DNA of 64,000 nucleotides from Collinsella aerofaciens (GCF_015546965.1 NZ_JADMUF010000011.1:1-64000); one strand, 5' to 3'; positions 35,301 to 44,486 are shown, counted from the stretch's first letter. The notes: generated by a model from the letters alone, not told the origin. Translations and numbers: made by a program.

Positions 35301-36202
35301 GTCATGCGCATGCGGTTGGGGTCGTCGACCTTGGCGTTCATGCCGATACACATGATGACGTCCTGCACGGGCGCGTCCTCGCGGCGCAGGTAGTGGAAGT
35401 CGTTTGTGGCGATGACCTTGACCCCCACCTGCTTGGCGATATCGATGAGCGTGCGGTCCATCTGCTCGTCGGTCAGGCCGTTGTCGGTGGTGATGCCGTG
35501 TTCCTGGATCTCGATGTAGAAGTCGCCGGGCTCGAAGGTGTCGCGGAAGGTCTCGGCCCACTTGATGGCGCCCTCCATGTCACCGCGGTCGATGTACTTG
35601 GGAATGATGCCCGCGATGCAGGCGCTGGTGCAGATCATGCCCTTGGCGTGGCGGCGCAGGTTGTCGAGCGTCACGCGCGGCTTGTAATAAAAGCCCTGCA
35701 CGGCGGCCTCGGAGACCGTCTGCATCAGGTTGACGTAGCCCTCCTGGTCCTTGGCCAGAAGGATCATGTGGTAGAGCTCGGGCTTGTGGTCGCGGGCAAG
35801 GGTCTCGTCCGGCGTAAAGTAGACCTCGCAGCCAAAGATGGGCTTGATGACCAGCGGCGGCTTGAGCTCGTCGATGTTGCCCTTCTCGTCCCACATGGCC
35901 ATGTCCTTGACGTACTGGGCATGCTCGCGCGGGTTTGCCTCGGGATTGGGCTCCACCAGCTCGTCGCGGCGGTCCTTTTCCAAGAAGGCTTTGTCGTGGC
36001 TCCACGTCTTGTACTCGGGCGTGTTGTGGTTGACGGCGTCGCAGGCCAGCGCCAGGTCGGGCACGCCGTACATGTAGCCGTGGTCGGTAATGGCCACGGC
36101 GGGCATGCCCAGCTCAACGGCACGGTTGACCATATCCTGGATACGGGTTGCGCCGTCGAGCATGGAGAAAACAGTGTGATTGTGCAGATGGACGAATGCC
36201 AT
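32399..36202 (-). CDS. dnaE: DNA polymerase III alpha subunit
   Basis: 1267 residues. An N-terminal PHP domain begins VHLHNHTVFSMLDGATRI. The polymerase core carries GPGRGSAAGAIVAYAMNI and the catalytic acidic motif PDIDMDFDDERR. A tandem helix-hairpin-helix follows, then an OB fold (GMVSSVSKRVTKNGDPMGIV) and a C-terminal domain for partner contacts. This is the replicative DnaE type rather than PolC. GGAG stands eight bases before the ATG. It is flanked by palindromic elements on both sides (32256-32382 and 36304-36366). The large antisense frame opposite is a codon-bias shadow. Confidence 0.97.
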   Translation of the reverse strand: MAFVHLHNHTVFSMLDGATRIQDMVNRAVELGMPAVAITDHGYMYGVPDLALACDAVNHNTPEYKTWSHDKAFLEKDRRDELVEPNPEANPREHAQYVKDMAMWDEKGNIDELKPPLVIKPIFGCEVYFTPDETLARDHKPELYHMILLAKDQEGYVNLMQTVSEAAVQGFYYKPRVTLDNLRRHAKGMICTSACIAGIIPKYIDRGDMEGAIKWAETFRDTFEPGDFYIEIQEHGITTDNGLTDEQMDRTLIDIAKQVGVKVIATNDFHYLRREDAPVQDVIMCIGMNAKVDDPNRMRMTGSEFYMKTEEEMRAMFPYCPEACDNTLEIADKCYVELDWDSIILPRFPLLDPGETHESQFRRECEKGLRQHYGDDWATREIGGVNIKERFEYEYKVICDKGFAAYFLIVAEYVQWAKDNGIGVGPGRGSAAGAIVAYAMNITAFDPLENGLMFERFLSPQRTEMPDIDMDFDDERRLEVVEHVRQLYGPEKVTHVITYSTIKAKQAINDAARVLDYPVYMGQRLSKMVSSDPKVKLKQVLDKQPGKEDLFNPDFAEAYKKDDDARRIIDTALSIEGLTRGEGVHACAVLICRDPVNEHVPTKLDTKGGVEITQYEGHTVADMGLLKMDFLGLRTLTVISKAKANIKKNFGIDIKEEEIPFDDPEIFKLMGSGHTAGVFQVESAGMTATIKNMKPTEYKHVVALIALYRPGPLGAGMVSSYINRMNGKEPAVSYDDRLDDILGETYGTMVYQEQVMLISVEMCGFSKGESDSRIRKPVAKKKIKLLTSTVLHWEDGSDETTYDHWMNGALKNNYTREVAQKIWDDVLEFASYAFNKSHSAGYAILVMQTAWLKAHYPHEYMAAVLTSYTGKTDKIVHYVSACRHDGIPVLSPDVNESGTEFTATKEGVRFGLAGIRGVGTGVAQAIIAEREAGGPFKTLHDFVERVDSSQANRRVIESLIKAGAFDSTGYPRRQMMRFVDKNNPENIIDAAVKRQKDRASGQTSFFDMFGDVEGSGFEVSVPDPDGQEGDRHLKLSQEKEVLGIYVSDHPLRPFEYALSKARDFSFSQIDTGYEVQNPTGGTINQEIPEGKALWWAGMVSSVSKRVTKNGDPMGIVQLEDMEGEATVVVFPKTYKEAEGYLYGEVDPETGAQLSDAFVRIKGKLERSDRGDQIIAQEIVPLELNEENNKPKVFEVMVPNSRFSQGNMARLATVLTTNPGGDRVEIFIEQVDGRVLRAEVPAKVNARSIPLLAEAKAIVGNQGRVTVI

Positions 36203-36303
36203 GTGATGAGCTCCGATGCGGGTTCGTGTTCTGACTGAACGATTTTACCGCACGGCGCGGACGGCACCCGAACCTAGCCAAACCCACACGGCTCCTACTG
36301 CAG

Positions 36304-36366
36304 TTGCGGTGAAATACGGACTGATTGGCGGCTTTTCTGGCCAAAACAGTCCGTATTCCACCGCAA
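36304..36366. repeat. Palindromic element, stem TTGCGGTGAAATACGGACTG
   Basis: Two 20-base arms (36304-36323 and 36347-36366) with one mismatch around a 23-base loop. The stem is nearly the same as that of 47405-47475, while the loops differ. Between the addA stop and the dnaE start. Confidence 0.88.
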
Positions 36367-36377
36367 GTTATTGAGGG

Positions 36378-39300
36378 CTAGAGGTTGTAGGTGACTGCCT
36401 GAGGCTCGGCGGGTTCGACGAAGAGGGTCGGGTCTGGCTGCTCCACGCGGACGAACTTGACCGTTACCGTCTCAAAACCCGCCTTGTGCAGAACGTCCGA
36501 ATAGACGCGCGCCTGCAGGGCATGCTTCTCCAGCAGCTGATCCGGCGTCTCGTCCGGCGTGCCACCCGTCTTGTAGTCGATGACCAGCGCGCGCGACGGA
36601 TCTGCCGGATTCGTTGCCAAGGCATCGATGGCGCCTTCGGCATACGCACCGTAGCGAGCGATGTCCTCGTCCTCGCAACCCAGCGAGAAGAACGGCACTT
36701 CGGCGCGAACGCACGGCCACGCGAGCAGGTCGGCACGGACTGCCGACTTGAGCCAGCGATTCAGGGCAACGTCAAAACGCTCGCGCTGATCCGGCGTCAG
36801 GTGCCACAGGCGCGTCAGCGCATCGGCGCGCTCGGCAGGCAGTTCGTCGGCGCCCATCTCGATCAGCCACTGGCAGGCGGCATGGAACGCCGAACCCAGC
36901 GCCACGGGATTGCCGACAGGCTCAACGGTGGCCACATCCGCATCCGTCATCTCGGAGCCATCCGACTCCGCATCATCGCCGGCCTCGTCCATGGGCACGC
37001 GGGCCTCGGCCGCATGGTCCTCGGCCTCGGCATGCAGCGCCGCGGCAATCGACGAATAACTGTACGAATCGCGCGCCGGATACGGGCAGGTACCCATACG
37101 CACGCCCACGGCCTGGGGATACACAAGCTCAAACGCATCGGGCTCGGGGTCGGCAGGACCGGGCGCGGCTGCGCGAGTACCAGCATCAACAACCTCCGCG
37201 TCCGTATCACCGCGGACAAGCCTGCCCTCGGCATCCAGCGAAGCGTTAGCCTCAAACGTCTGCTCGCCAAAGGTAAAGTTTGCCAGCGAAATAAGCTCGT
37301 AGTCGCCCGGCTGGGAATTGTCGAACACCAAGTGGTCGGCATCGAGCTGCGGCATACCCAGGCCCCGGCCAGGCAAAATGCGGTGCAGCACGTCATAGGT
37401 CAGGTCGGATTCGACGTCGAAAGACGGCGCCGGCACCTTACCGCGGCTCACGGCGACGTCCATCGCCAGAATCACGAGCTCGCGCGCACGCGTCATGGCG
37501 ACGTAGAGCAAGCGGGCCCGCTCCTCGAGCGAGAGCTGCAGGTCATCGTTGCGCAGGCGCACAAATGCCTCGGCGGGAGAACCCGTCGCACAGACGTCGT
37601 CCATAAGTTCCGGCGAAAGCCACAGCGACGTGCCCTTGCCTTTAAATGCGTGCTCAAACTGCTTTTTGACGTCGTCGCCCTTGACGAAGGTCCCGTCGAC
37701 GAGCTTGACGCCATCAAAGCGTGCCGGCAGCGCCACAACCTGCGCGCCGCCCTCGACACGCCCCATCTGGGCAGCTCCGGTCGACTTACGTACGCCAAAG
37801 CACTCGGAAACCGCCACGACCGGATATTCCAGACCCTTGGACGCATGCACCGTCATGATGCGTACCGCGCCATTGCCCTCCTCGTTGAGCGCACCCGGCG
37901 CCTCCTTGCCCGCCAGGAAGCGATCGAAGGCGAGTGCAATGGAGCGCGGCGAGTTGCCGACCTCGGCCTCTGCCTCGGCCGCGGCATCGAGCGCCTTGAG
38001 CACGTTAGCGGCGATGGCCTTGCCCTCGGGGCCACGCTGCGCCAGGCGCACAAACCAGCCCGAGGCGTTGACCACATCGCGAGCGATAGCGGCAAACGAA
38101 TCGCGCCCCACGCGACGGAACGCATAGCGCAGCACCTCGCGGGCGCGCGTCAGCAGCGGCAGATCCCGCAGGCCGGGCACGTCGCAATCGCTCATGATGC
38201 CCGCATCGATATTGCGGCGCGAGGTCTCCCCCGTCTGGTCGTCGAGCTTGGTCGCCAGCGCCAAGAACTCCTGGGCACCGAGCGCAAACATCGGCGAGGC
38301 CAGCAGGGGCATAAGGCCCTGCGCCGTGTCCGCCGGGTTGGCAAGCGTGCACACCAGGGCGCGAATCGTCTGCACCTCGGCAGCCTGCGCAAAGACCGAG
38401 CCGCCCGCGATGACGCAGTCGAGTCCCTGGTCGCGGAACGCTTGGGCGTAGACGTCGGCATTGGTCATGCGGCCCAGCAGCAACACCATATCGCCCTGAG
38501 GCTGTTTTTTATCGGCAAGCGCACGGAACCGCTCCGCGATCGCGCGGGCTTTTGCCAACGTGCGCTCTTGCGTGCTGCCGCCGGCAACGAGCAGCGCCTG
38601 GCGGCGCGAAGCCTTTGCCCTGAGCTTGTCTTCGCGCTTATCGCTCGGCTCAAGATCCAAAAAGCCCTGCATAAGGCCACCGGTATCGCCGTCAAAGACA
38701 CGCGCCACGTAGCGCAGGACCTCATCGTGGCTGCGAAAGTTGCGCACGAGTTTAACGAGCTCGCCGGCGGGCGCTCCGGACGAAGCCGGAGCCCCGGACG
38801 CAGCGAGAACGGAGCCCGGAGTTCCGGCAGCCACCGCCGCGCCCAAAGCGCCCACCTTGCGCTCCTGGCGGCGAAAGACCTCGACCTCGGCACCACGGAA
38901 GCGATAGATCGACTGCTGCGCGTCGCCCACCGTGCACAGCGCACGCTCGCCCGCACCCGTCAGGTAGCGAATCAGATCGACCTGCATCTGGTCGGTGTCC
39001 TGGAACTCATCGATCATGACCATCTTAAAGCGGCCCTCGTAGGCGGCTCGAATGGCGGGATAATCGCGCAGTGCCTCGTATGCCATGCGCAGCAGATCGT
39101 TATTATCGAGCGCGGACTGGTCGGCCTTGAGCGCGCGATACTCCGCCTCTACGGCACGGGCGAGCCCCGTCAGCGCATCGAGCGCCGGGTCGCCACAAGC
39201 CAGTACAATGTTGACAAACGTGTCGGCAGCCTCTGCCTTGAGCAGCTCGACATTCTCCTTAGGGAACATCTTGCTCGCGCGCGGCATGCCGCACGACATC

Positions 39301-40049
39301 ATGAGCCGCGCCACATCCGCCATGGTCTTGTCGCTCGCCTCGAACGCGTCGATGGCCTCGAGTGCCACCTGCGCCTTCTCGGTCGCGGCCTTGCTCGCGC
39401 CGAGCGCCGCACGATAGGCATCGGCAAGCGCCGAGGTATCGGAGCAGCCGCGAAGCACACACACGTCGTCCATGCCGCCTGGCAGCTGGCTCGACAACTC
39501 CAGCAGGTCGCGCACCAAGCCCTTGATGGTGGTGCCGCCGCCAAAGGGACCGCCCTCGCCCGCCATGGGATACCAGGCATAGAGGGCTTTGAGCGAAGCG
39601 GCAAGCTCGGGGGCGGCATCGGGCGCCGTCGCACGGCCCAGCACATGCTCGACAGCCTGGTCCATGAGCTCATCGGTATCGGTGAGCACCGTAAATTCGG
39701 GGTCGATGCCCAGCTCCAGCGCATGCGCACGCAGGATGCGCGAGCACATGCCGTGGATGGTCGAAATCCAGGCGTCGTCAACCGTCAGGGCTTCCTCGTC
39801 CATGCCCTCTTCGATAAGCGCACGGCGCACACGGTCGCGGATCTCGGCCGCGGCGTCCTTGGTAAAGGTAATGGCGAGCACCTGGTCCAGATGTTCAACG
39901 AACGGACCGGATTCGGGCGAGAGTGCGTAGACGATGCGGCGCGTAAGGGTGAAGGTCTTGCCCGAACCGGCGCCCGCCGAGACAAACAGCGGGCGGTCGA
40001 GCGTTTTGACGACTTGCAGCTGTTGCGGCATCAAAGTCGAAAGATCCAT
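36378..40049 (-). CDS. addA: ATP-dependent helicase/nuclease subunit A (AddA-type)
   Basis: 1223 residues. UvrD-type superfamily 1 helicase: Walker A SAGAGSGKTFTL at about residue 24, motif II VMIDEFQDTDQMQ, and the C-terminal RecB-like nuclease motif ALVIDYKTGG. With AddB it processes double-strand ends for recombination up to a regulatory Chi-like site. It starts three bases after the addB stop, with GGAGGG about 11 bases before the ATG, so the two are co-translated. Low-complexity Ala/Gly/Pro inserts (for example SVLAASGAPASSGAPAGE) mark the middle. The 1508-residue antisense frame is a shadow. Confidence 0.9.
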   Translation of the reverse strand: MDLSTLMPQQLQVVKTLDRPLFVSAGAGSGKTFTLTRRIVYALSPESGPFVEHLDQVLAITFTKDAAAEIRDRVRRALIEEGMDEEALTVDDAWISTIHGMCSRILRAHALELGIDPEFTVLTDTDELMDQAVEHVLGRATAPDAAPELAASLKALYAWYPMAGEGGPFGGGTTIKGLVRDLLELSSQLPGGMDDVCVLRGCSDTSALADAYRAALGASKAATEKAQVALEAIDAFEASDKTMADVARLMMSCGMPRASKMFPKENVELLKAEAADTFVNIVLACGDPALDALTGLARAVEAEYRALKADQSALDNNDLLRMAYEALRDYPAIRAAYEGRFKMVMIDEFQDTDQMQVDLIRYLTGAGERALCTVGDAQQSIYRFRGAEVEVFRRQERKVGALGAAVAAGTPGSVLAASGAPASSGAPAGELVKLVRNFRSHDEVLRYVARVFDGDTGGLMQGFLDLEPSDKREDKLRAKASRRQALLVAGGSTQERTLAKARAIAERFRALADKKQPQGDMVLLLGRMTNADVYAQAFRDQGLDCVIAGGSVFAQAAEVQTIRALVCTLANPADTAQGLMPLLASPMFALGAQEFLALATKLDDQTGETSRRNIDAGIMSDCDVPGLRDLPLLTRAREVLRYAFRRVGRDSFAAIARDVVNASGWFVRLAQRGPEGKAIAANVLKALDAAAEAEAEVGNSPRSIALAFDRFLAGKEAPGALNEEGNGAVRIMTVHASKGLEYPVVAVSECFGVRKSTGAAQMGRVEGGAQVVALPARFDGVKLVDGTFVKGDDVKKQFEHAFKGKGTSLWLSPELMDDVCATGSPAEAFVRLRNDDLQLSLEERARLLYVAMTRARELVILAMDVAVSRGKVPAPSFDVESDLTYDVLHRILPGRGLGMPQLDADHLVFDNSQPGDYELISLANFTFGEQTFEANASLDAEGRLVRGDTDAEVVDAGTRAAAPGPADPEPDAFELVYPQAVGVRMGTCPYPARDSYSYSSIAAALHAEAEDHAAEARVPMDEAGDDAESDGSEMTDADVATVEPVGNPVALGSAFHAACQWLIEMGADELPAERADALTRLWHLTPDQRERFDVALNRWLKSAVRADLLAWPCVRAEVPFFSLGCEDEDIARYGAYAEGAIDALATNPADPSRALVIDYKTGGTPDETPDQLLEKHALQARVYSDVLHKAGFETVTVKFVRVEQPDPTLFVEPAEPQAVTYNL

Positions 40050-40052
40050 GGT

Positions 40053-43000
40053 CTACACGTCCCTCCTTACAAACGTTCCTTCGTGGTTATACGAGCAGCG
40101 CGCATGCGCGGCCTGAGCCGACGTCGGATCGACGGCAGCCACGACGCCCGCCTCGAGCTCGCGCAGGCGCTCGGCAATTCCGGCCTCCACGCGGTCGAGC
40201 AGCGCATCGAAGTCCATGTTGCCGCCCTCGCCCGGGAAGCCCTTCTTAAGGCCCGGAATACGACCGTCGCCGCGCTCCTCCTCGAGCAGCTCGTCACTCG
40301 CGGCGCCGCGCAGCGCCGGCTTGCCGCCCTTGGTCGAAAAGTAGAGCGCCGCGCGCGTGTTCAAGTCCAGCGCCCGCCGCATGGCCTGCGCGTAGATGAG
40401 CGTCTGGGTATGCGACGGCAACCAACGCGGGTCGTCGGCGGGCACCGCGCCCGTCTTCTCGTCGAACACCGTGGGGTCGGCGAGCTTATATTCCTCGACG
40501 CCCGAACGATGCTTGTAGTCGATCACCACGGCACGGTCCTCGGCATCCACGTCCACGCGGTCGATGCGCCCGCCGAGCGGCCAACCTGCATACTCGACCT
40601 TAAGCTCGTTAAACGCAAATTCCAGGTAGCGCGGGACAAAGGGCGCAAGCGCCTCGGACTCATAGGCGAGCACGCCCTCCAGCTGCGGCAAGATCTCGGC
40701 CACCTGGCGCTCCTCCACCGGAGAGAGCGGCACGAGCGGGCCCTCGGTACCGCGCTTGCCGGCGTGCTCGGCCAGGGTCTCGTCGAAGACCTCGCGCAGC
40801 AGCTCCTGTGCGCGCGGCAGGTTCATGGGCGTCACGCGCTCCATACCTTCCTGCGGCAGGCGAGCATGCAGGTGCTCCAACACGTCGTGTACAAAGTTGC
40901 CCTTCTCCATGTTGCCAAAGCCCGCATCGATAGACTGGGGTTTTACGCGATAGGACACAAACCAGCACAGCGGACAGGTGGAATAGGCCTCGATCTGCGA
41001 GGCGGACGTTAAACGCGGCACGAGCGGCGCATCCTCGCCCTCACCATCGCGGCGGCGCAAAACCAGATACGGCACGGCCTCAGCGCTCAGATGCTGAGGG
41101 GCTTCGCATGCGACCCGTTTGCGCTCGAGCCCTTCGCCGGCGGCGGGGTCGAAGTCCCTTACGATATCGCCCTCGCCCACGCACGTCGCCTTGGCGGCGC
41201 CGGCGACCTTGTCGGCGTCAGCGGCCTTGGCGTCGTCAGCGGCCTTGGCGTCGTCAGTGGCCTTGGCGCGCGCCCGCAACTCGGTCCACACGGCCGCCGG
41301 ATAGCACTCACGCGCCTGGCGATCGTGGGTCATGCGGGCAAGCACAACGGGGCCGCGCGCAGCCTGCATCGCACGCCCAAAGCGCACACGCAGCAGGGCG
41401 GCAGGCTCAAGCGTCACGCCCTCGCGACCAAGGCTCGCCGTCAGCATAGCCAGCGGTCCCTCCTCGTGCGAGAGCGGATAGCTGTCCAGATCGACATCGG
41501 CAAACAGCACGGCATCGTAGCTGCCGGGGCGCAGAGCCGCCGCGTCGGCAAGCGAAGCAAAACGAACCTGAGCACGTGGCGCACGGTCAACCTCGTGGGT
41601 CTCGCAATCGTAGGCGGTGCTACGCTTGTCCACCCTGGTGCGAACGCCATCGAGCACGGGCACGGTCGCGACCTGCGACACGTCGAGCGCGCGGGCGTCG
41701 TTCATAAGGATGTCGATGGCATGGCGCAGCAGGGCAGTCTCGGCCTGGCGACGGGCCTGGCCGTCGAGACCGCCAAACGCGCGATCGGGCAGCGCCTCGG
41801 CAACGGCAAGCATGGCCTTGAGCGCCGTCACGGGCTTGTCACGCCATAGCGCCTGGAACACGTCCGAGACCACGCACGGCACGTTCTTAAACCAGTTCTG
41901 GTCGCTGGCCGCCTTGCGCGCGCCCCTCACCTGGCCCTGCACGCTCTGCAGCAGACTCTTGACGCCCGCAGTGGTCTTGCTGCGCGACAGGCGCATGTTC
42001 TTATCGAAGGTTCGCGCGCTGGCGGCATCGGCGCCCGAAAGCGGGCCGTAGATCCAGTCGGTAAGCTCCGGGGCGGGCCACCACTCGGTCTTGGAGGCGC
42101 TGCCCTCATCGGCGGCCTTCATGCGCTCGATCAGGTTAGCAAGTGCCGTGAACTGCCTGCCCGCGATGGATTGGGAAAACGCCGTGAACTCGGTCGTCTC
42201 GGCCGCAATGTGGCGCGCCGCCAAACGGGCAGCAAGCTCGCCGAACAACTGGGGCGCCCGGGCGGACACCACGAGCACGCGCGCAGGATCGGCGGGTGCC
42301 GCAGCGCCGTCGCGCGGTGCGGCACCCTCGCGCGCCTTTACCAACTTATCAATAGCATTCGCATAGGCATAGGCGCGGGCATGAGGACCGGCAACCTCTA
42401 TAAAGGCAGGCTGAGCGGCGGGCTTAGAGGCGGTCTTAGACGCAGCAGTGTCCTCCCCCAGCGGCGCAATCTCAAACAGCACGCCGCAGGCATCAAAGGC
42501 CGCAGCAAGTTCCTCGCGCATTGCCGCCTGTTCGCGGGCGAGCAGCACGACGACCTCTCCCCCGCCATTCGCCACGGCAGACAGCAGCTCAAGCAGGCCG
42601 TGCGCAAACGACGTGACGCCACGCACAAACACAGCGCGGACGCAGGTTGGCAGATTGTCGGCTAAGGCACCGGCCATCATGTCGGCCGCCTCGCAGGGTT
42701 CGACCATATCTCGGCGGTCCAAACCGCTCGCGTAGGCGCGCAGCAGCTCGAACACACGAGCCTCGGCGTCGCTTTTGGGCTTGGGCTGGCAAACGCTGTC
42801 GCAGCGGCGCTCAATACCCGTCCCCGCTACACCCGGCAGCACATCACGGGCCATGCGCGCGAGCATGCGCACCGTACCCTGGCTGCGCGAAAGCGGCTGC
42901 AGGTCGGCATCGTCGCGACGGACAACCATATCCGAGAACAGCATCTGACGCTGCAGGTTGTCGACGAAGCTGCGGCCGTCGCCCATCAGCTCCCACAGCG

Positions 43001-43205
43001 AACGGAGCCACGACGAGGGGGTCTTGTAATCAACGCCCAGCGAGGCGCCGGCCACCGCCGCATCGTGGCGGCACAGGTCGAGCTCGGCAAACGTAGGCGC
43101 CAGCAATACGGCGCGCCCATGGCGGGCAACAAGGTCGGCAAGAATTGCCGCCTCGGCATCGCTCAGGTCCGCGCCCGCATTGGTGGTATAGATTCGAACA
43201 GGCAT
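40053..43205 (-). CDS. addB: ATP-dependent nuclease subunit B (AddB-like)
   Basis: 1050 residues. The N-terminal two thirds is a helicase-like fold without a clear Walker A, as in many AddB proteins. The C-terminal PD-(D/E)xK nuclease has DRVDVDAEDRAVVIDYKH. AddB usually binds a 4Fe-4S cluster with one upstream Cys and a C-terminal Cys triad. Here an upstream CPLC is present but the end reads HARCSYNHEG with a single Cys, so the cluster may be missing. An 18-base tandem repeat (41217-41270) encodes an Ala/Lys/Asp linker. GGAGG precedes the ATG closely. First gene of addB-addA. Confidence 0.82.
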   Translation of the reverse strand: MPVRIYTTNAGADLSDAEAAILADLVARHGRAVLLAPTFAELDLCRHDAAVAGASLGVDYKTPSSWLRSLWELMGDGRSFVDNLQRQMLFSDMVVRRDDADLQPLSRSQGTVRMLARMARDVLPGVAGTGIERRCDSVCQPKPKSDAEARVFELLRAYASGLDRRDMVEPCEAADMMAGALADNLPTCVRAVFVRGVTSFAHGLLELLSAVANGGGEVVVLLAREQAAMREELAAAFDACGVLFEIAPLGEDTAASKTASKPAAQPAFIEVAGPHARAYAYANAIDKLVKAREGAAPRDGAAAPADPARVLVVSARAPQLFGELAARLAARHIAAETTEFTAFSQSIAGRQFTALANLIERMKAADEGSASKTEWWPAPELTDWIYGPLSGADAASARTFDKNMRLSRSKTTAGVKSLLQSVQGQVRGARKAASDQNWFKNVPCVVSDVFQALWRDKPVTALKAMLAVAEALPDRAFGGLDGQARRQAETALLRHAIDILMNDARALDVSQVATVPVLDGVRTRVDKRSTAYDCETHEVDRAPRAQVRFASLADAAALRPGSYDAVLFADVDLDSYPLSHEEGPLAMLTASLGREGVTLEPAALLRVRFGRAMQAARGPVVLARMTHDRQARECYPAAVWTELRARAKATDDAKAADDAKAADADKVAGAAKATCVGEGDIVRDFDPAAGEGLERKRVACEAPQHLSAEAVPYLVLRRRDGEGEDAPLVPRLTSASQIEAYSTCPLCWFVSYRVKPQSIDAGFGNMEKGNFVHDVLEHLHARLPQEGMERVTPMNLPRAQELLREVFDETLAEHAGKRGTEGPLVPLSPVEERQVAEILPQLEGVLAYESEALAPFVPRYLEFAFNELKVEYAGWPLGGRIDRVDVDAEDRAVVIDYKHRSGVEEYKLADPTVFDEKTGAVPADDPRWLPSHTQTLIYAQAMRRALDLNTRAALYFSTKGGKPALRGAASDELLEEERGDGRIPGLKKGFPGEGGNMDFDALLDRVEAGIAERLRELEAGVVAAVDPTSAQAAHARCSYNHEGTFVRRDV
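41217..41270 (-). repeat. 18-base tandem repeat inside addB
   Basis: Three copies of GTCAGCGGCCTTGGCGTC (third with changes) encode a repeated charged linker of the type DDAKAA. Confidence 0.85.
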
Positions 43206-43287
43206 GGTCCTCCACTCAAACTGTTCGCAATATTCAATGTATCCATCCTACCCGCCCACGCGGACAACATGGCCCCACACCAACATC

Positions 43288-43358
43288 TTTTGGTGCATCG
43301 GGGTCAGGTTTGTTTGCACCACCTTGGCGCAAGATAACCTGACCCCAATGCACCAAAA
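43288..43358. repeat. Palindromic element with GGGGTCAGGTT arms
   Basis: Arms of 23 bases (43288-43310 and 43336-43358), one mismatch, around a 25-base loop. Ends TTTTGGTGCAT / ATGCACCAAAA. Between yerC and addB. Confidence 0.88.
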
Positions 43359-43407
43359 AAACCGCCCCCGAAGGGACGGTTCTGTGCAATTCGTTTTTGC
43401 CGTTGGC

Positions 43408-43707
43408 CTACTCGCCATCCTCCAACTTGATGAGGATCTTGCGATAGCCGCCGTACTCGCCGTTGAGCGCCTTGGACACGCGGCTCACCGTGGTGGACGA
43501 AGCGCCGGTGCGGGCCTGAACCTCAACATAGGGCTCGCCCTCATCCAGATAACGCGCGACCTGCAGGCGCTGCGAAAGATCGCAGATCTCGCGCGGCGTG
43601 CAGATATCGGTCAAAAACGCTTGAATATCCTTCTCGTCGTCCAAAAGACTAAATGCGTGGACCAGTTGCTTGACATCAGGCTTGTCAAACATGTTCTCGA
43701 TATTCAT
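43408..43707 (-). CDS. YerC/YecD family TrpR-like DNA-binding protein
   Basis: 99 residues, all helical, with the TrpR-like helix-turn-helix: CTPREICDLSQRLQVARYLDEG, then YVEVQARTGASSTTVSRVSKALN. Family members are small cytoplasmic regulators of uncertain target, not tryptophan-dependent in most lineages. The ATG at 43707 is preceded by GGCGGTGA. It lies upstream of addBA on the same strand but separated by 200 bases that hold a palindromic element, so it is probably a separate unit. Confidence 0.85.
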   Translation of the reverse strand: MNIENMFDKPDVKQLVHAFSLLDDEKDIQAFLTDICTPREICDLSQRLQVARYLDEGEPYVEVQARTGASSTTVSRVSKALNGEYGGYRKILIKLEDGE

Positions 43708-43978
43708 CGATCACCGCCAAACCCGCCAAAAGGCATCGAAGTTGATACTGACATCGGGCATCGTTCGCCCGTTCTATGCAATAAAACAATGCATGGGGCA
43801 TTTGCCCGTAGCAGTGTAGCACACCACTAAACTAAAGCGATAAGACTCTCTGTCAGCGGCGCGTTTTTCAGGACGAACGCCGTTTTGAAACTAAATGCGC
43901 ACGTAAGCTCCACGAATATTTGCGACAATGGGCGTCCAAACAAAGCGACACACTGTCTGCGCAGAAAGGGATCACACC

Positions 43979-44344
43979 ATGCGCTTTATGCTTAACTGGC
44001 TCTTCACCTCGATCGCCATTGCGATCGCCACGTTTCTCGTCCCCGGCATCCAACCCTTCGGTTTTGCCGAAGCCTGGGTCTGCTTTGCCTTTGTGGGGCT
44101 GTTCCTCAACATCGTCGACTCGCTCGTAAAGCCGTTCCTCACGGTTATCTCGCTGCCGCTCACCATTATTACGCTCGGCATTTTCCAGCTTGTGGTCAAC
44201 AGCTTTATGCTCGAGCTCGCCAGCTACCTGTCGGTTAATCTCCTAGGCGCCGGCATTTCTATCGCCAGCTTTGGCTCGGCCTTTATGGGCAGCATCCTGG
44301 TGTCCATCATGCGCAGCATCCTCGACGGCGTCGCCGAAGACTAA
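43979..44344 (+). CDS. Phage-holin-4-like small membrane protein
   Basis: 121 residues with four hydrophobic helices, beginning MRFMLNWLFTSIAIAIATFL and containing NIVDSLVKPFLTVISLPLTIITLG, the signature of the family often labelled phage holin family 4 (YvlD-like). These are common chromosomal membrane proteins, not phage markers by themselves; function is unclear. The ATG at 43979 has AAAGGG nine bases upstream; the earlier ATG at 43928 has no good site. It converges with the Rrf2 gene, and both share the terminator at 44386-44422. Confidence 0.82.
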   Translation: MRFMLNWLFTSIAIAIATFLVPGIQPFGFAEAWVCFAFVGLFLNIVDSLVKPFLTVISLPLTIITLGIFQLVVNSFMLELASYLSVNLLGAGISIASFGSAFMGSILVSIMRSILDGVAED

Positions 44345-44385
44345 AACGGCCATTCCGGCCGTGCCCGTCTCAACAGCCCAAAACA

Positions 44386-44422
44386 AAGGCCGCCCATCGC
44401 AAAAAATGGGCGGCCTTCTTAT
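44386..44422. terminator. Bidirectional intrinsic terminator
   Basis: AAGGCCGCCCAT pairs with ATGGGCGGCCTT. Plus strand continues CTTATTTG, minus strand TTGTTTTGGG. Lies between convergent genes. Confidence 0.8.
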
Positions 44423-44453
44423 TTGTCAAGTCTCAAAGGACGAGAGAATCTAC

Positions 44454-44476
44454 CATTTCTACCCCGTCCCCAAATG
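44454..44476. repeat. Short GGGACGGGG-type element
   Basis: CATTT and AAATG flank CTACCCCGTCCCC, whose reverse complement contains GGGACGGGG. The arms are only five bases; a reduced relative of the 32256 and 51468 elements. Confidence 0.45.
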
Positions 44477-44486
44477 CAGGTGTGGG

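Noticed and set aside
33056-36238. A 1060-residue frame opposite dnaE
   Set aside because: Same explanation; DnaE motifs are unambiguous on the minus strand.
36486-41012. A 1508-residue frame opposite addA and addB
   Set aside because: Antisense shadow caused by high-GC third positions; no ribosome site and no family resemblance, while the minus strand encodes clear helicase motifs.
43979-44344. Holin-like protein as evidence of a prophage
   Set aside because: This family is common on bacterial chromosomes, and no other phage gene is nearby.
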